5,724 bases of DNA from Verrucomicrobiales bacterium (GTDB lineage Bacteria; Verrucomicrobiota; Verrucomicrobiia; Limisphaerales; Palsa-1400). Shown here piece by piece: positions 4,695 through 5,724 of the stretch. Position 1 is the first letter of the stretch. Each line of letters starts with the position of its first letter. The translations under genes were made by a program, and so were the position numbers. Where the stretch lies: positions 1-5,724 of the forward strand of contig JAQGOW010000419.1 of NCBI GenBank assembly GCA_028293405.1. Reading direction: 5' to 3'. Under the pieces are notes generated by a model, which ran no database searches, was not told where the DNA came from, and saw nothing but the letters and a program-made list of their open reading frames with translations.

Positions 4695-5724
4695 ATGAGC
4701 CGATATATCGATATGGTGGATCATCCCGCCCACGTCAAAAAATTGACGTTAGACCAACTGACGCAACTCAGCGAAGAAGTTCGCCAAGAGCTGATCACAG
4801 GCCTGTCCAAAAACGGCGGGCACCTTGGTCCGAACCTGGGCGTAGTTGAACTGAGCATTGCCTTGCACTACGTCTTTTCGACGCCGCACGATAAGTTCGT
4901 GTGGGACGTCAGCCATCAGAGCTACGTCCACAAAATCCTGACCGGTCGTAAGAACAAGTTTAACACCATCCGCACGACGAACGGCCTCAATGGCTTCTCG
5001 CTCCGCACGGAAAGCGAACACGATTGTTACGGCGCCGGCCATGCTGGCACGGCGTTGTCTGCCGCTCTCGGAATGTGCGCCGCGCGCGATCAAAAGAAAA
5101 CCGACGAAAACGTCGTCTGCATTTTCGGCGACGCCGCGTTGACGAACGGTATTTCGTTCGAAGCGTTGAACAACATTTCGCACACGACGAAGAAGTTCAT
5201 CGGCATCCTCAACGATAACGAATGGAGCATTGCCAAGAACGTCGGTGCCATCGCGTCGTATCTGAATAAGCTCATCACCAATCCGCGCTACAACAAGCTG
5301 CAGAAGGATCTGGAGCGTTGGATGAAGCGCATGCCTAAGGGAGAGCTCGCTATCCGGCTTGGCCACAAAGCTGAAGAAGCCATCAAAGGCGCACTCACGG
5401 ATGTCGCTCTTCAACAGAACACCGGCGCTGCCGAGGATGGTCGCGGCGGATTTGGCAGCAGTTTGATTTTCGAAGAAATGGGACTGCGTTATTTGGGACC
5501 GATTGACGGTCACAATTTGCCGCTGCTCATCAGCTGCCTGGAATTCGCGAAAGAAAGTGAAGAGCCAGTCGTTCTTCACGTGCTGACCAAGAAAGGAAAG
5601 GGATTTGAATCAGCGCTAACCTCGCCTGAGAAATTCCACGGCCTTGGGCCTTACGATCCTGTCACCGGCGTGACGCCTGCCGCAAAACCCGGCTCGGCGC
5701 CGAATTATCAGGACGTCTTTGGCC
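4695..5724 (+). CDS. dxs: 1-deoxy-D-xylulose-5-phosphate synthase (3' truncated by window end)
   Basis: Translation from the ATG at 4695 is open to the window edge: 343 codons, roughly the first half of a family normally about 620-640 residues. DXS condenses pyruvate and glyceraldehyde-3-phosphate using thiamine diphosphate and Mg, the first committed step of the MEP isoprenoid pathway. Visible elements are NGGHLGPNLGVVELSIALHY (40-59) with His43; FVWDVSHQSYVHKILTGR (68-85) with His74; GAGHAGTALSAALGM (113-127); the ThDP/Mg site GDAALTNGISFEALNN (145-160) with Asp146; NDNEWSI (173-179) with Mg-ligand Asn175, 29 residues after Asp146 as expected; and YLGPIDGHN (266-274). GDA replaces the usual GDG and NDNEW replaces NDNEM, so this is a divergent DXS subtype, but the metal and cofactor ligands are retained. 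The transition and C-terminal domains are outside the window. It overlaps no other gene and follows xseB by 5 nt without a clear Shine-Dalgarno. Confidence 0.93.
   Translation, partial: MSRYIDMVDHPAHVKKLTLDQLTQLSEEVRQELITGLSKNGGHLGPNLGVVELSIALHYVFSTPHDKFVWDVSHQSYVHKILTGRKNKFNTIRTTNGLNGFSLRTESEHDCYGAGHAGTALSAALGMCAARDQKKTDENVVCIFGDAALTNGISFEALNNISHTTKKFIGILNDNEWSIAKNVGAIASYLNKLITNPRYNKLQKDLERWMKRMPKGELAIRLGHKAEEAIKGALTDVALQQNTGAAEDGRGGFGSSLIFEEMGLRYLGPIDGHNLPLLISCLEFAKESEEPVVLHVLTKKGKGFESALTSPEKFHGLGPYDPVTGVTPAAKPGSAPNYQDVFG

Noticed and set aside
4749..5579. 276-residue minus-strand frame opposite dxs
   Set aside because: The plus-strand translation is an unmistakable DXS. The antisense frame is long only because of codon bias in dxs.
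1..5724. CRISPR array, insertion sequence, tRNA, toxin-antitoxin or phage-defence system
   Set aside because: No repeated spacers, transposase motifs, terminal repeats, cloverleaf structure or defence-gene signatures were seen. The region reads as ordinary chromosomal genes.

Overview
This window looks like chromosomal core-genome DNA from a free-living, moderately GC-rich Gram-negative-type bacterium. Two or three predicted lipoproteins, Sec-exported proteins, a YidB-family protein and the non-mevalonate isoprenoid enzyme DXS all fit that. The DXS is a divergent form (GDA in place of the usual GDG thiamine-diphosphate motif, NDNEW in place of NDNEM). From memory of sequences I associate this form with Verrucomicrobiota (Pedosphaera/Limisphaerales-like). 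That placement is inference and was not tested by a search. No mobile element, CRISPR array, tRNA or rRNA was found.

Layout from left to right. (1) 3-578 (+) is the C-terminal part of an AMP-forming acyl-ACP synthetase/Aas-like enzyme whose start lies outside the window. (2) It converges with a small unrecognised lipoprotein gene on the minus strand (636-1187). (3) That gene is divergent from 1277-2041 (+), an exported class I glutamine-amidotransferase-like protein of the BPL_N type. (4) 2099-2677 (+) is hypoxanthine phosphoribosyltransferase. (5) 2729-3151 (+) is a short lipoprotein with a predicted beta-sandwich domain. (6) Converging on it is a tight minus-strand pair: an exported ComEA-like helix-hairpin-helix protein (3565-4236), then a YidB-family gene (3162-3563) starting 1 nt beyond its stop. 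(7) After a 186-bp divergent intergenic region, 4423-4689 (+) is xseB (exonuclease VII small subunit). It is followed 5 nt later by dxs (4695 to the window end, 3' truncated).

The xseB-dxs spacing indicates an operon that couples a DNA-repair nuclease subunit to isoprenoid precursor synthesis, an arrangement seen widely in bacteria, often with ispA between the two. The ComEA-like/yidB pair is probably co-transcribed and translationally coupled. The other genes are separately arranged housekeeping or envelope functions. Every intergenic gap is under 200 bp. The least understood content is the two lipoproteins, the C-terminal domain of the ComEA-like protein, and two perfect palindromes at gene ends.
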